Shown here: positions 45,902 to 55,469 of the stretch, in pieces
Numbering within the stretch: the first letter of the stretch is position 1
Layout: the number at the start of each line of letters is the position of its first letter
From: Halomonas elongata
GTDB taxonomy: Bacteria; Pseudomonadota; Gammaproteobacteria; Pseudomonadales; Halomonadaceae
Assembly (NCBI RefSeq): GCF_029081005.1
Contig: NZ_JAJQTQ010000001.1
Location: 248,001-312,000 of the forward strand
Direction: 5' to 3'
DNA length: 64,000 nt
Program-made: the position numbers and the translations under genes
The notes under the pieces: generated by a model
Database searches by the model: none
The model's input: only the letters and a program-made list of their open reading frames with translations
What the model was told of the DNA's origin: nothing

Positions 45902-47050
45902 ATGAGCGCACCCATCTATCTCGATTATGCCGCCACCACCCCCGTCGACCCCCGAGTCGCCGAGGTCATGAGCCGTCACCTCACGCTCGACGGTGTCTTC
46001 GCCAATCCGGCCTCGCGCAGTCACATGCCCGGCTGGCAGGCCGAGCAGGCCGTCGAGAGCGCACGGCGCCAGGTCGCCGACCTGATCGGCGCCGATCCCC
46101 GCGAGATCGTCTGGACCAGCGGTGCCACCGAGGCCGACAACCTGGCGCTGACCGGCATCATGCGCGCCAACAGGGAAAAGGGCCGCCACCTGGTGACCTC
46201 GACCGTCGAACACAAGGCGATCATCGACACGGCCCGGACCCTGGAATCGGAAGGCGTCGAGGTCACCTGGCTGACGCCCGGAGAGGACGGCCGCATCGCC
46301 CCCTCGGCACTGCATGACGCCCTGCGCGACGACACCGTACTGGTCTCGCTGATGGCGGTGAACAACGAACTGGGCACGATCAACGACCTGGCGGACCTGG
46401 CCGAAGTGACGCATGCTGCAGGCGCCCTCTTTCACACCGACGCCGCCCAGGCGGTGGGGCGCCTGCCGCTGGATGTGGCGCAGACCGGCACCGACCTGAT
46501 GTCGCTCTCCGGCCACAAGGCCTATGGCCCCAAGGGCATCGGGGCGCTCTACGTGAAGCGCGACCCGGACATCCGCGTGGAAGCACTGATCCATGGCGGC
46601 GGGCATGAACGCGGCATGCGTTCAGGCACGCTGCCGACTCATCAGATCGCCGGCATGGGGGAGGCCTTCGCCATTGCCGGACGCGAGGGCAAGACCGACC
46701 AGGCACGCATCCAGGCCCTGCGCAGTCGCCTTCTCGCCGGGATCGACGACCTCGACGGCATCCGGCTCAATGGCGCCGGAGAGGTCTCGGTGCCCAACAT
46801 CCTCAACCTGGCCTTCACCGGAGTCGACGGCGAATCGCTGTTGATGGCACTGCGCGACATCGCCGTGTCCACCGGCTCGGCCTGCAACTCTGCCAGCGTC
46901 GAGCCATCCTATGTATTGAAGGCGATCGGCGTTCCCCGGCAGCTGGCGCTGGCCTCATTGCGTTTCAGCCTCGGCCGCTTCACCACCGAAGACGATATCG
47001 ACCGTACCATCGCCACTCTGCGGCATGCCCTGACCGGGCTACGCCGCTAA
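45902..47050 (+). CDS. iscS: Cysteine desulfurase IscS (short form)
   Basis: A 382-residue class V PLP enzyme: [19 protein letters not shown], the PLP lysine in [20 protein letters not shown], and the catalytic Cys loop [17 protein letters not shown] (Cys near residue 327). It delivers sulfur from cysteine for Fe-S clusters and tRNA thiolation. The protein stops at [11 protein letters not shown], about 20 residues before the end of E. coli IscS (404 aa), whose C-terminal tail takes part in IscU binding. No iscU follows; the next gene is iscA. Confidence 0.93.
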   Translation: MSAPIYLDYAATTPVDPRVAEVMSRHLTLDGVFANPASRSHMPGWQAEQAVESARRQVADLIGADPREIVWTSGATEADNLALTGIMRANREKGRHLVTSTVEHKAIIDTARTLESEGVEVTWLTPGEDGRIAPSALHDALRDDTVLVSLMAVNNELGTINDLADLAEVTHAAGALFHTDAAQAVGRLPLDVAQTGTDLMSLSGHKAYGPKGIGALYVKRDPDIRVEALIHGGGHERGMRSGTLPTHQIAGMGEAFAIAGREGKTDQARIQALRSRLLAGIDDLDGIRLNGAGEVSVPNILNLAFTGVDGESLLMALRDIAVSTGSACNSASVEPSYVLKAIGVPRQLALASLRFSLGRFTTEDDIDRTIATLRHALTGLRR

Positions 47051-47071
47051 CTCATCGAGCAGGAGGCCACC

Positions 47072-47398
47072 ATGGCGAACCTTTCCATCACTACCGCCGC
47101 CGCCGAACAGATCCACCGAGTGCTCGACGAGCGTGGACACGGCCTGGGCCTGCGCGTCACCGTCAAGCCCAGTGGCTGCTCGGGCTACAGCTATGTACTC
47201 GACTTCGCCGACGAGGCATCGAACGATGACGTGGCCTTCGAGGAACACGGCGTCAAGGTCTTCGTCGCGCCGGACGCCCTGGAAATGCTCGATGGCAGCG
47301 AGGTCGACTATGTTTCGGAAGGCCTCAACCGCTTCTTCCGCTTCAACAACCCCAACGTCAAGGATGAATGCGGCTGCGGCGAGAGCTTCAGCGTCTGA
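47072..47398 (+). CDS. iscA: Iron-sulfur assembly protein IscA
   Basis: A 108-residue A-type carrier. All three conserved cysteines are present: SGCSGYSYVLDF (~36) and DECGCGESF (~99 and 101). The phrase NPNVKDECGCGESF is almost identical to E. coli IscA. It carries iron or Fe-S clusters. It follows iscS by 21 bp with an AGGAGG RBS; the usual iscU between them and hscB/hscA/fdx after it are missing. Confidence 0.93.
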   Translation: MANLSITTAAAEQIHRVLDERGHGLGLRVTVKPSGCSGYSYVLDFADEASNDDVAFEEHGVKVFVAPDALEMLDGSEVDYVSEGLNRFFRFNNPNVKDECGCGESFSV

Positions 47399-47417
47399 GC
47401 GCACCATGTGACGCGAA

Positions 47418-47447
47418 TTGTCCATCACCACCTCGGGGCGGTATACT
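47418..47447 (+). promoter_or_regulatory. Candidate promoter of ndk
   Basis: TTGTCC (47418-47423) and TATACT (47442-47447) with 18 bases between, ~125 bp before the ndk start. ndk can therefore be transcribed independently of the isc genes. Confidence 0.55.
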
Positions 47448-47462
47448 CTGCGCCCATTCGGC

Positions 47463-47534
47463 TTCGGCGCATGGCGCCGAACCGCACGAACCACAAGCCC
47501 AGCGCCGCCCTGGTTCCCCCGGGGCGGCGCTGGG
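47463..47534 (+). promoter_or_regulatory. Two consecutive hairpins in the ndk leader
   Basis: TTCGGCGC-ATG-GCGCCGAA (47463-47481) is a perfect 8-bp stem. CCCAGCGCCGCCC (47498-47510) pairs perfectly with 47522-47534 over 13 bp with an 11-base loop. No T-run follows. They lie between the candidate promoter and the ndk RBS. Confidence 0.5.
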
Positions 47535-47572
47535 CTATCACTGCCTGATACCCAGACTGGAGAGCACGCCAC

Positions 47573-47998
47573 ATGGCCACTGAACGCACCCTGTCCATCA
47601 TCAAGCCCGACGCCGTCGCCAAGAACGTCATCGGCGAGATCGAAAGCCGTTTCGAGAAGGCCGGCCTGCAGATCGTCGCCGCCAAGATGCTTCACCTCTC
47701 CCGGGAGCAGGCCGAGGGCTTCTACGCCGAGCACAAGGAGCGTCCCTTCTTCGGTGACCTGGTCGGCTTCATGACCTCCGGTCCGGTCGTGGTTCAGGTG
47801 CTCGAAGGCGAGAACGCCATCGCCGCCAATCGCGACCTGATGGGGGCCACCAACCCCAAGGAAGCCGAGGCCGGCACCATTCGCGCCGACTATGCTCAGT
47901 CCATCGACGCCAACGCCGTCCATGGCTCCGACTCGCCGGAGTCCGCGGCACGCGAAATCGCCTACTTCTTTGAAGACGGCGAGATCTGCTCCCGCTGA
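47573..47998 (+). CDS. ndk: Nucleoside diphosphate kinase
   Basis: 141 residues: [20 protein letters not shown] at the start, and the phospho-acceptor His in [20 protein letters not shown] (~117). It transfers the gamma phosphate of NTPs to NDPs by a ping-pong mechanism. Length and sequence are standard. It has its own promoter candidate and a structured leader. The stop codon borders an inverted-repeat element. Confidence 0.97.
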   Translation: MATERTLSIIKPDAVAKNVIGEIESRFEKAGLQIVAAKMLHLSREQAEGFYAEHKERPFFGDLVGFMTSGPVVVQVLEGENAIAANRDLMGATNPKEAEAGTIRADYAQSIDANAVHGSDSPESAAREIAYFFEDGEICSR

Positions 47999-48073
47999 GG
48001 GAAGGCTGATTTATTGCTGCGCTCCGGCGGTGGCCAACCCGGCATCGCTTGCGACATGAATCAGCAGTTCCCT
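47998..48073. repeat. MITE-like inverted-repeat element between ndk and rlmN
   Basis: The left end AGGGAAG-GCTGATTTAT (47998-48014) and right end ATGAATCAGC-AGTTCCCT (48056-48073) are inverted repeats with 9/10 matches in the inner part and AGGGAA at both outer ends. They enclose ~41 bp of unrelated sequence. It begins at the last base of the ndk stop. The structure resembles IS ends without a transposase. Confidence 0.5.
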
Positions 48074-48148
48074 TGTGGAATGGCAGGTATTCTGCCGAGC
48101 GGGGGCGAAGCGCCCCCGCACCTTGCCCCAACGACCCGCTGACTGCCC

Positions 48149-49276
48149 ATGACCGCTGATACCGTCCCACAACGCCTCAACCTGCTCGGCATGACGCGCG
48201 AGGAAATGGAAGCCTTCTTCCTTTCCATCGGCGAGAAGAAGTTCCGCGCCGCCCAGGTGATGAAATGGATTCACCAGGAGGGCTGCAGCGACTTCGCGTC
48301 CATGACCAACCTGTCCAAGGCCCTGCGTACGCACCTTTCCGAGGTCGCCGAAATACGCGGACCGGGCGTGGTCTACGAAGGCACCTCCACTGACGGAACC
48401 CGCAAGTGGGTCCTGGAAGTCGAGGATGGCAGCTACGTCGAGACGGTGCTGATCCCGGCCGATAACGGTAAGCGCCGCACGCTGTGCGTCTCTTCCCAGG
48501 TCGGCTGCTCGCTGGACTGCAGCTTCTGCTCCACGGGCAAGCAGGGCTTCCAGCGCAATCTCACCGCCGCCGAGATCATCGGTCAGGTGTGGGTCGCCAG
48601 CAACAGCTTCGGGCCGCGCCACGATACGGCCAATCGTCCCGTCACCAATGTGGTGATGATGGGCATGGGCGAGCCGCTGCTGAATTACGACAACGTCGTG
48701 CCGGCGATGAAGCTGATGCTCGACGACAACGGCTACAGCCTCTCCAAGCGCCGCGTCACCCTTTCCACCTCCGGGGTGGTGCCGATGCTCGATCGCCTGG
48801 GCGACGAGCTCGACGTGAGCCTGGCCATTTCTCTGCATGCCGCCAACGACGAGCTGCGCAGCGAACTGGTGCCGCTCAACCGCAAGTACAACATTCGCAC
48901 CCTGCTCGATGCCTGCCAGCGTTACCTGGCCAAGTGCGATGACACCCGAATGGTCACCATCGAGTACACCCTGATCAAGGACGTCAACGATCAGCAGGAA
49001 CATGCCCGCCAGCTCGCCGAGCTGCTGCAGGAGCTGCCCAGCAAGATCAACCTGATCCCGTTCAACCCTTTCCCGCATTCAGGGTACGAGACACCGTCGC
49101 GCAACCAGGTGAAGCGCTTCCAGCAATGGCTCGCCGATCTCGGTTACACCGCACCGATCCGTTCCACCCGTGGCGACGACATCGACGCGGCCTGCGGACA
49201 GTTGGTGGGGCGCGTCAAGGACCGTACGCGTCGCCACGAGCGCTACATCCAGTCGATCCAGCTCGACGCCGATTGA
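48149..49276 (+). CDS. rlmN: 23S rRNA (A2503-C2)/tRNA (A37-C2) methyltransferase RlmN
   Basis: A 375-residue radical-SAM enzyme with the cluster motif [15 protein letters not shown] (CxxxCxxC) and the second catalytic Cys in [14 protein letters not shown] near the C-terminus. [20 protein letters not shown] is the SAM-binding GEP region. It methylates A2503 in 23S rRNA and A37 in some tRNAs. The order ndk-rlmN-pilF-rodZ-ispG-hisS is conserved in gammaproteobacteria. Confidence 0.97.
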   Translation: MTADTVPQRLNLLGMTREEMEAFFLSIGEKKFRAAQVMKWIHQEGCSDFASMTNLSKALRTHLSEVAEIRGPGVVYEGTSTDGTRKWVLEVEDGSYVETVLIPADNGKRRTLCVSSQVGCSLDCSFCSTGKQGFQRNLTAAEIIGQVWVASNSFGPRHDTANRPVTNVVMMGMGEPLLNYDNVVPAMKLMLDDNGYSLSKRRVTLSTSGVVPMLDRLGDELDVSLAISLHAANDELRSELVPLNRKYNIRTLLDACQRYLAKCDDTRMVTIEYTLIKDVNDQQEHARQLAELLQELPSKINLIPFNPFPHSGYETPSRNQVKRFQQWLADLGYTAPIRSTRGDDIDAACGQLVGRVKDRTRRHERYIQSIQLDAD

Positions 49277-49302
49277 GCCGGGTCACGTCTTGACTTCAAT
49301 CG

Positions 49303-49355
49303 GGCACGACGCTTTGATGGTCAAGCTTTTTTCACCATCGGCCAGGCGTCGTGCC
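49303..49355. repeat. Long hairpin between rlmN and pilF
   Basis: GGCACGACGC (49303-49312) pairs with GCGTCGTGCC (49346-49355), and GATGGT (49316-49321) with ACCATC (49334-49339). The loop AAGCTTTTTTC contains a T-run. It occupies half of the 111-bp gap, so it may be a terminator-like structure or a small repeat element. Confidence 0.5.
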
Positions 49356-49387
49356 GCCCGCCGCCACGACGCCCCAACGAGGATGCC

Positions 49388-50110
49388 ATGACGGGTCGCC
49401 CGAGTCTCGCCGGCTACCGACAGTACCGCATCGCGGTCCTCTTGATCGGCGCTCTCTGGTTGAGTGGTTGCGCCATGCGCGCCGACCAGCCCCCGCGAGA
49501 TGCCGACCCGGCCGGTGCCTACACGCGTCTCGGCGAGGCCTATCTGGCCCGTGGCGATCTGCCGCGCGCCTCCGAGGCTCTCGGTCGTGCCCTGGAACTG
49601 GCACCCGGCGACGCCGAAGCGCGACAGGCGATGGCCATCGTGCATCAGCGCCGGGGCGACGACGCCCTGGCCGACGAAAGTTTTCGTGCGGCGCTGCGCG
49701 ATGCTCCCGATCTTGCCCGGGCACGCAACAACTACGCCGCCTTCCTGTATGATCAGGGACGTATTCGAGAGGCGTGTCATCAGTTACAACGCGCGAGCGA
49801 GGACAACCACTACGCCAACCGGGCCCAATTGCTCGTCAATCTGGGGCGCTGCCAGCACGCGGCCGGCGACGAAGCGGCGGCACGAGCCAGCTTCGAACAT
49901 GCCTTGCGCCTCGACCCCGGCCGGCCCGACGGTCATCTGCGCCTCGCCGAGCTCGATGTCGCGCAAGGGCGATTCGCGAGCGCCGAACGGCACCTGGAAC
50001 GTTATCGGCGCCAAGCGGGATCGGACGCGGCATCGGCTCGTCTGGCCGACGATATCGCTCGCGCCCATGGCGAGCATGATCGGCCGGCAATCTCGCGAGG
50101 CACGCCCTGA
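49388..50110 (+). CDS. pilF: Type IV pilus biogenesis lipoprotein PilF/PilW
   Basis: 240 residues: signal and lipobox (LIGALWLSGCAMRAD, Cys near 29), then TPR repeats such as YTRLGEAYLARGDLPRASEA, ALELAPGDAEARQAMAIVHQ and ARNNYAAFLYDQGRIREACH. It acts as an outer-membrane pilotin that helps the PilQ secretin assemble. It is located upstream of rodZ as in Pseudomonas. Confidence 0.92.
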   Translation: MTGRPSLAGYRQYRIAVLLIGALWLSGCAMRADQPPRDADPAGAYTRLGEAYLARGDLPRASEALGRALELAPGDAEARQAMAIVHQRRGDDALADESFRAALRDAPDLARARNNYAAFLYDQGRIREACHQLQRASEDNHYANRAQLLVNLGRCQHAAGDEAAARASFEHALRLDPGRPDGHLRLAELDVAQGRFASAERHLERYRRQAGSDAASARLADDIARAHGEHDRPAISRGTP

Positions 50111-50140
50111 GCCCTGTTTTCCAATGAAGGATGCCACGCC

Positions 50141-51202
50141 ATGAGCGACACACCCCTCCAGGAACCCGACGCTGTCACGCCCCAGGCCTCGCCTGGCGAG
50201 CTGTTGCGTCGGGAGCGGGATACCCTGGAACTATCGCGCGAGGAGGTCGCCGCGGCCCTCAACCTGCGCCCGGCCGTGATCGATGGCCTGGAGCGCGACA
50301 GTTACGAGGAGATCCCGATCGCCACCTACCGGCGCGGCTACCTGCGTAGCTACGCCAATCTGCTCGGCCTCGACGAGGAGCGGGTACTGGCGGCCTACAA
50401 GGCACACTTCGGGAAGGATGACCTCGAGCAGAAAGTCACTCCCGTGCACATCGTCAACAAGCCCCCCTCACGGATCGGGGCCTGGCTGTTTCGCCTCGCC
50501 ACCCTGGTGGTCATCGCCGGCCTGATCGGCCTGACGCTGATGTGGTGGCAGAGTCGTGGCGGCAGTCAGCCGCCGTCGCCCAGCGACAGCGCGCCGGTCG
50601 CCGTCGACGGCCTCGACGGCAGCTCCGCCGTCACCGAGAGCGGTACCAGTGGCACGACGCCCCCGGCTCCCGAGGAAACCACCGAGGCGTCGCCCCCCAC
50701 TCAGGCGCCGGCCGAGGACGAGACCGATGCCTCGGAGGCACCGACGGACGGCGAGCCGAATCTGCTGGGAACAACCGACCAGGCAGCGGTCGCCGAGGCA
50801 CCGTCCGAAGCCACGACGGCTGACGCGTCAACGACAGAGGAAGAGGATGCAACGGCGGAGGGCGACGACACCTCTGCCGGCGATGCCGCCACCGACGATG
50901 CCTCCGCCGACGACGAAGGCACGGACGTTGCCGAGTCCGACCAGGCGACGCAGGCCGATCCTCGGGTGCTGAACCTGACCTTCAACGAACAGTCCTGGAC
51001 CGAGATCTTCGACGCCAACGAGCAGCGTGTCTTCGTCGGTCTGCAGGAACCCGGCACCACGGCACGGGTCGAGGGCGATCCGCCCTTTCGCCTGACCGTG
51101 GGCAATGCGACCGGCGTCGAACTCAGCTGGGGTGGCGAAACCGTCGACCTGAGCGAGCGCGCCGGGGCCAACAATGTCGCTCGCTTCACCCTGGGAGAGT
51201 GA
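50141..51202 (+). CDS. rodZ: Cytoskeleton protein RodZ
   Basis: 353 residues. An N-terminal HTH domain ([40 protein letters not shown]) is followed by one membrane helix ([20 protein letters not shown], ~110-130), a long Ala/Glu/Asp/Thr-rich low-complexity periplasmic linker (~140-275) and a C-terminal DUF4115 beta domain ([20 protein letters not shown]). It links MreB to the elongation machinery. It overlaps the ispG leader. The acidic linker suits a halophile. Confidence 0.93.
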   Translation: MSDTPLQEPDAVTPQASPGELLRRERDTLELSREEVAAALNLRPAVIDGLERDSYEEIPIATYRRGYLRSYANLLGLDEERVLAAYKAHFGKDDLEQKVTPVHIVNKPPSRIGAWLFRLATLVVIAGLIGLTLMWWQSRGGSQPPSPSDSAPVAVDGLDGSSAVTESGTSGTTPPAPEETTEASPPTQAPAEDETDASEAPTDGEPNLLGTTDQAAVAEAPSEATTADASTTEEEDATAEGDDTSAGDAATDDASADDEGTDVAESDQATQADPRVLNLTFNEQSWTEIFDANEQRVFVGLQEPGTTARVEGDPPFRLTVGNATGVELSWGGETVDLSERAGANNVARFTLGE

Positions 51203-51207
51203 GTCTC

Positions 51208-52323
51208 ATGCACGCACCATCGCCCATCCAACGACGTCAATCTCGCCGCATCCATGTCGGTGACGTACCGGTCGGAGGCGGCGCCCCCATCTCCGTGCAG
51301 AGCATGACCAATACCGACACGCTCGATGTGGACGCCACCGTGGCGCAGATCCAGCAACTGGAGAACGCCGGCGCCGATATCGTGCGCGTCTCGGTGCCGA
51401 CCATGGACGCCGCCGAAGCCTTCGGGCGCATCAAGCGCGCCTCGCAGGTTCCCCTGGTGGCCGATATCCACTTCGACTACCGGATCGCCCTGCGCGTTGC
51501 CGAGCTCGGTGTCGACTGCCTGCGCATCAACCCGGGCAACATCGGCCGCGAAGATCGTGTCGCCGCGGTGGTCGGCGCCGCCCGCGACAACGGCATCCCG
51601 ATTCGCATCGGGGTCAATGCCGGTTCTCTCGAGAAGGATCTGCAGAAGAAGTACGGCGAACCGACCCCGGCGGCACTGGTCGAATCCGCCATGCGTCACA
51701 TCGACCACCTCGACCGCCTCGACTTTCCTGATTTCAAGGTCAGCGTCAAAGCGTCCGATGTCTTCATGGCAGTGGCCGCCTATCGCGAGCTCGCCACGCG
51801 CATCGAGCAGCCGCTGCATCTCGGCATCACCGAAGCCGGTGGCCTGCGTTCGGGCACCGTCAAATCCTCCATCGGACTGGGCATGTTGCTGATGGACGGC
51901 ATCGGCGACACCATTCGTGTCTCGCTTGCCGCCGACCCGGTCGAGGAGGTCAAGGTCGGCTTCGACATGCTCAAGAGCCTGAGCCTGCGTGCCAAGGGCA
52001 TCAACTTCGTCGCCTGCCCGAGCTGTTCGCGACAGAACTTCGATGTCATCGGCACCATGAACGCCCTCGAGGAGCGCCTGGAAGACGTGCTCACGCCGCT
52101 GGACGTCTCGGTCATCGGCTGCGTGGTCAACGGCCCGGGCGAGGCCAAGGAAAGCGACATCGGCCTGACCGGCGGCACCCCCGCCAACCTCGTCTACATC
52201 GACGGCAAGCCGGCCAGCAAATTGCGCAACGACCATCTGGTCGACGATCTCGAACGATTGATCCGTGACAAGGTCCGCGAGAAGCAGCAGGCGGAAAAGG
52301 ACGTGATCGCCCGGGACGCCTGA
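51208..52323 (+). CDS. ispG: (E)-4-hydroxy-3-methylbut-2-enyl-diphosphate synthase
   Basis: 371 residues: [40 protein letters not shown], and the [4Fe-4S] cysteines in [16 protein letters not shown] and [20 protein letters not shown]. It catalyses the penultimate reductive step of the MEP isoprenoid pathway. ATG 51208 is preferred to a GTG at 51199, which sits too close to the RBS GGGAG. Confidence 0.97.
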   Translation: MHAPSPIQRRQSRRIHVGDVPVGGGAPISVQSMTNTDTLDVDATVAQIQQLENAGADIVRVSVPTMDAAEAFGRIKRASQVPLVADIHFDYRIALRVAELGVDCLRINPGNIGREDRVAAVVGAARDNGIPIRIGVNAGSLEKDLQKKYGEPTPAALVESAMRHIDHLDRLDFPDFKVSVKASDVFMAVAAYRELATRIEQPLHLGITEAGGLRSGTVKSSIGLGMLLMDGIGDTIRVSLAADPVEEVKVGFDMLKSLSLRAKGINFVACPSCSRQNFDVIGTMNALEERLEDVLTPLDVSVIGCVVNGPGEAKESDIGLTGGTPANLVYIDGKPASKLRNDHLVDDLERLIRDKVREKQQAEKDVIARDA

Positions 52324-52347
52324 TCCCGGCACGTGAAGGAGCCATCA

Positions 52348-53634
52348 TTGAGCAAGAACATCCAGGCCATTCGAGGCATGAACGACCTGCTGCCGGCGCA
52401 AGCGCCCCTGTGGCAGTACTTCGAGCAACAGGTTCGCGCGCTGATGGGGCGTTACGGGTATGACGAAATCCGTACCCCCATCCTCGAGCAGACCGCACTC
52501 TTCAAGCGCTCCATCGGCGAAGTCACCGACATCGTCGAAAAGGAGATGTATACCTTCGATGACCGCAACGGCGACAGCCTGACGCTGCGACCCGAGGGCA
52601 CGGCAAGCTGCGTGCGTGCCGCCATGGAGAACGGTCTGCTGCACAACCAGACCCAGCGCCTCTGGTACCAGGGCCCGATGTTCCGCCATGAACGCCCCCA
52701 GAAGGGCCGCTATCGCCAGTTCCACCAGATCGGCGTGGAGACCTTCGGCCTCGAGGGACCGGATATCGATGCCGAAGTGATCCTGCTGTCGGCCCGCCTG
52801 TGGAAGCAGCTCGGCCTGTTCGAGCACGTCACCCTGGAGCTCAATTCCCTGGGGTCGCCGGAAGCCCGCGCCGCCTATCGCGACAAGCTGGTGAACTACT
52901 TCGAGACGCACATCGATGTGCTCGACGAGGACTCCCGCCGGCGCCTGTCCACCAACCCGCTGCGCATCCTCGATTCCAAGAATCCGGCCATGGCGGACAT
53001 GCTGGCCGACGCGCCGCGCCTGATGGACCACCTGGACGATGCCTCCCGGGACCACTTCGAGCGCCTCACGGCCATCCTCGACACCGCCGGCATCGAGTAC
53101 GTGATCAATCCTCGCCTGGTACGCGGGCTGGACTATTACTCGCGTACCGTCTTCGAGTGGACCACCGAAGCGCTGGGCAGCCAGGGCACGGTGTGTGCCG
53201 GCGGTCGCTACGACGGTCTCGTCGAGCAGCTCGGCGGCAAGCCGGTGCCGGCGGTCGGCTTCGCCATGGGCATCGAGCGGCTGATCCTGCTGCTCGAGAC
53301 CCTGGAGCTCGTTCCCGAGGCCGTCCTCGATACCCTGGATGTCTACCTCTTGCCGATGGGCGACGCCGCCGAGGCCGCGGCCCTGGAGCTGGCCGAGCAG
53401 TTGCGCGACGAGCTGCCGACGCTGCGCCTGCAACTCCACTGCGGTGGCGGTGGCTTCAAGAGCCGCATCCGCAAGGCCGACAAGAGTGGCGCACGCCTGG
53501 CACTACTGCTCGGCGAAGAGGAACTCGCCGAGAACGCCGTCACTCTCAAGTTCCTGCGCGAGCAGCGTGAGCAGCGCCGTCTCGACCGCAACGCACTCGC
53601 CCCGGCCCTCGCCGACCTCTTGTCGGAAGCCTGA
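52348..53634 (+). CDS. hisS: Histidyl-tRNA synthetase
   Basis: 428 residues from a TTG start ([20 protein letters not shown]) preceded by AAGGAG with seven bases of spacing. Class II motifs: [20 protein letters not shown] (motif 2), the His-specific [16 protein letters not shown] and the motif 3 region [17 protein letters not shown]. The anticodon-binding domain is at the C-terminus. It charges tRNA-His. It lies 24 bp after ispG. Confidence 0.97.
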   Translation: MSKNIQAIRGMNDLLPAQAPLWQYFEQQVRALMGRYGYDEIRTPILEQTALFKRSIGEVTDIVEKEMYTFDDRNGDSLTLRPEGTASCVRAAMENGLLHNQTQRLWYQGPMFRHERPQKGRYRQFHQIGVETFGLEGPDIDAEVILLSARLWKQLGLFEHVTLELNSLGSPEARAAYRDKLVNYFETHIDVLDEDSRRRLSTNPLRILDSKNPAMADMLADAPRLMDHLDDASRDHFERLTAILDTAGIEYVINPRLVRGLDYYSRTVFEWTTEALGSQGTVCAGGRYDGLVEQLGGKPVPAVGFAMGIERLILLLETLELVPEAVLDTLDVYLLPMGDAAEAAALELAEQLRDELPTLRLQLHCGGGGFKSRIRKADKSGARLALLLGEEELAENAVTLKFLREQREQRRLDRNALAPALADLLSEA

Positions 53635-53664
53635 CGGACCGCACATCGAATAAGGAGGCCGCCC

Positions 53665-54324
53665 GTGGCGGAACTGAGAACCGAAGAAGAACAGCTGGAA
53701 GCCATCAAGCGCTGGTGGAAGGAAAACGGCATTTCCTTGCTGGCCGGCGCGGCGATCGCCGCCGCCGGTGTCTTCGGCTGGAAGGCCTGGCAGGATTATC
53801 AGGCCGGCCAGGCCGAGGCCGCCTCCCAGCGTTACCAGCAACTGCTGACCCTGAGCAGCCAGGAGCAATTGGATGACGCGGCCCGTGGCCGGGCGGAGGA
53901 ACTGGTCACTACCCTCACCGAGGAGCATGACGGCAGCCTCTATGCCGACATGGCCCTGCTGCTGTCGGCACGCCTGTCGGTAGAAGGTGGCGATCAGGCC
54001 GCGGCACGCGAGGCCCTGGAAGGGCTGATCGCCGACAGTGAACACGCCTACCTCACCGGCCTGGCACGACTCCGGCTGGCGCGTCTTCAGGTTGCTGCCG
54101 ATGAGGCCGACGCGGCCCTGGAGACCCTCGACGGCGCGATCCCCGCCACCTTGTCCGCCCAGCAGGCGGACATCCGCGGTGATGCCCATTTCGCCCTGGG
54201 CCGGACCACCCAGGCCCGTGATGCCTGGCGCGAAGCCCTGCGGCTCGCCGAAGACGGCGATCGTCCGCTCTACGGCGTACAACTCAAGCTCGACAACCTG
54301 GGCGTTCAGGAGACCACGTCATGA
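53665..54324 (+). CDS. yfgM: YfgM-like TPR protein (SecYEG ancillary factor)
   Basis: 219 residues from a GTG start with AAGGAGG upstream. RTEEEQLEAIKRWWKENGIS precedes a single membrane helix (LLAGAAIAAAGVFGWKAWQD), and the periplasmic part is made of helical TPR-like repeats. YfgM binds SecYEG and PpiD to help secreted proteins. It is encoded between hisS and bamB as in E. coli and overlaps bamB by 4 bp. Confidence 0.92.
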   Translation: MAELRTEEEQLEAIKRWWKENGISLLAGAAIAAAGVFGWKAWQDYQAGQAEAASQRYQQLLTLSSQEQLDDAARGRAEELVTTLTEEHDGSLYADMALLLSARLSVEGGDQAAAREALEGLIADSEHAYLTGLARLRLARLQVAADEADAALETLDGAIPATLSAQQADIRGDAHFALGRTTQARDAWREALRLAEDGDRPLYGVQLKLDNLGVQETTS

Positions 54325-55469
54325 AACCGACTCTGGCGATCGCCGCAACCGCGGCACTGGGGCTGCTGGCAGGCTGCGCCGGCAAGGTGGATTCGCAGGA
54401 TCCGCCCCGCGAACTGCAGGACATCTCTCACAGCACGTCCGTGAACACTCTCTGGGACGAGCAGATCGGCGACGGCCTGGGGATGGGCGGTTACACCCTC
54501 TCTCCCGCCCGGGACGACGATACGCTGTTCGCCGCCGACCAGCACGGTCTGGTGATGGCACTCGACGCCAACACCGGCGAGGTTCGCTGGGAGCAGGAAC
54601 TCGGCGATGGTGCATCCAGTGGCCTGACCGCCGAATCCGGCAAGGTCTATCTCGGCACCCGCAACGGCGATGTCGTGGCCCTGGACCAGTCCAGCGGCGA
54701 GGAAGTCTGGCGGTCGCGCGTCAGCAGCGAGGTGCTCTCCGCCCCCCAGATCAACAATCAATTGGTGGTGGTGCAGACCATCGACGGTAATGTCACCGCC
54801 CTGGAACGCGGCAGCGGCGCGGAACGCTGGGTCTATACGGCATCACGCCCCTCGTTGACCCTGCGCGCCACCGGCACGCCGCGGATCATCGACGCGGTCA
54901 CCTTCGCCGGCCTGGCCAACGGTCAACTGGTCACCATCGAGAACGGCAGTGGCCGGGCCCTCTGGGAGCGTCGCATCGCCACGCCCGAAGGGCGCAGCGA
55001 CATCGAGCGCTTGGTCGACCTGGCCGGTCAGCCGGTGCTGACCCCCGATGGCCGCCTCTATGTCACCAGCTACAATGGCCGCCTGGTCGCTCTTCAGGCG
55101 ACCAGTGGCCAGGTGTTGTGGTCCCGGGACGTATCCAGCTACCAGACACCGGTTCTGGTCGGCGAGACCCTCTACGTCGTCGATGCTGACAGCCACCTGG
55201 TCGCCCTGTCGGCCAGCAACGGCGACGAACAGTGGCGCCTCGACGATCTCGAGGACCGCCAGCTGACAGCCCCTGCCTTCGCCGATGGCCGCCTGGTAGT
55301 GGGCGATTTCGAGGGCTATCTACACTTCATCGACGCCGAGAACGGCACCCTGGTCGGCCGTACCGAGATCGACGGCTCCGGTGTCAGCGTACGCCCGCTT
55401 ACCGATGGCAAGCGCGTCTATGCCCTGGCCGACGACGGTAGCCTGGAGGCTCTGGAACTCAACCCATGA
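54321..55469 (+). CDS. bamB: Outer membrane assembly lipoprotein BamB
   Basis: 382 residues: lipobox LLAGC (Cys ~17), then an eight-bladed WD/PQQ-like propeller with repeats such as [48 protein letters not shown] and [16 protein letters not shown]. It is a subunit of the BAM complex that inserts beta-barrel proteins into the outer membrane. It overlaps der by 4 bp. Confidence 0.95.
   Translation: MKPTLAIAATAALGLLAGCAGKVDSQDPPRELQDISHSTSVNTLWDEQIGDGLGMGGYTLSPARDDDTLFAADQHGLVMALDANTGEVRWEQELGDGASSGLTAESGKVYLGTRNGDVVALDQSSGEEVWRSRVSSEVLSAPQINNQLVVVQTIDGNVTALERGSGAERWVYTASRPSLTLRATGTPRIIDAVTFAGLANGQLVTIENGSGRALWERRIATPEGRSDIERLVDLAGQPVLTPDGRLYVTSYNGRLVALQATSGQVLWSRDVSSYQTPVLVGETLYVVDADSHLVALSASNGDEQWRLDDLEDRQLTAPAFADGRLVVGDFEGYLHFIDAENGTLVGRTEIDGSGVSVRPLTDGKRVYALADDGSLEALELNP

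Noticed and set aside
50550..50950. Low-complexity Ala/Glu/Thr-rich region in rodZ considered as a repeat insertion
   Set aside because: Acidic low-complexity periplasmic linkers are normal for RodZ; no DNA-level tandem repeat is evident.
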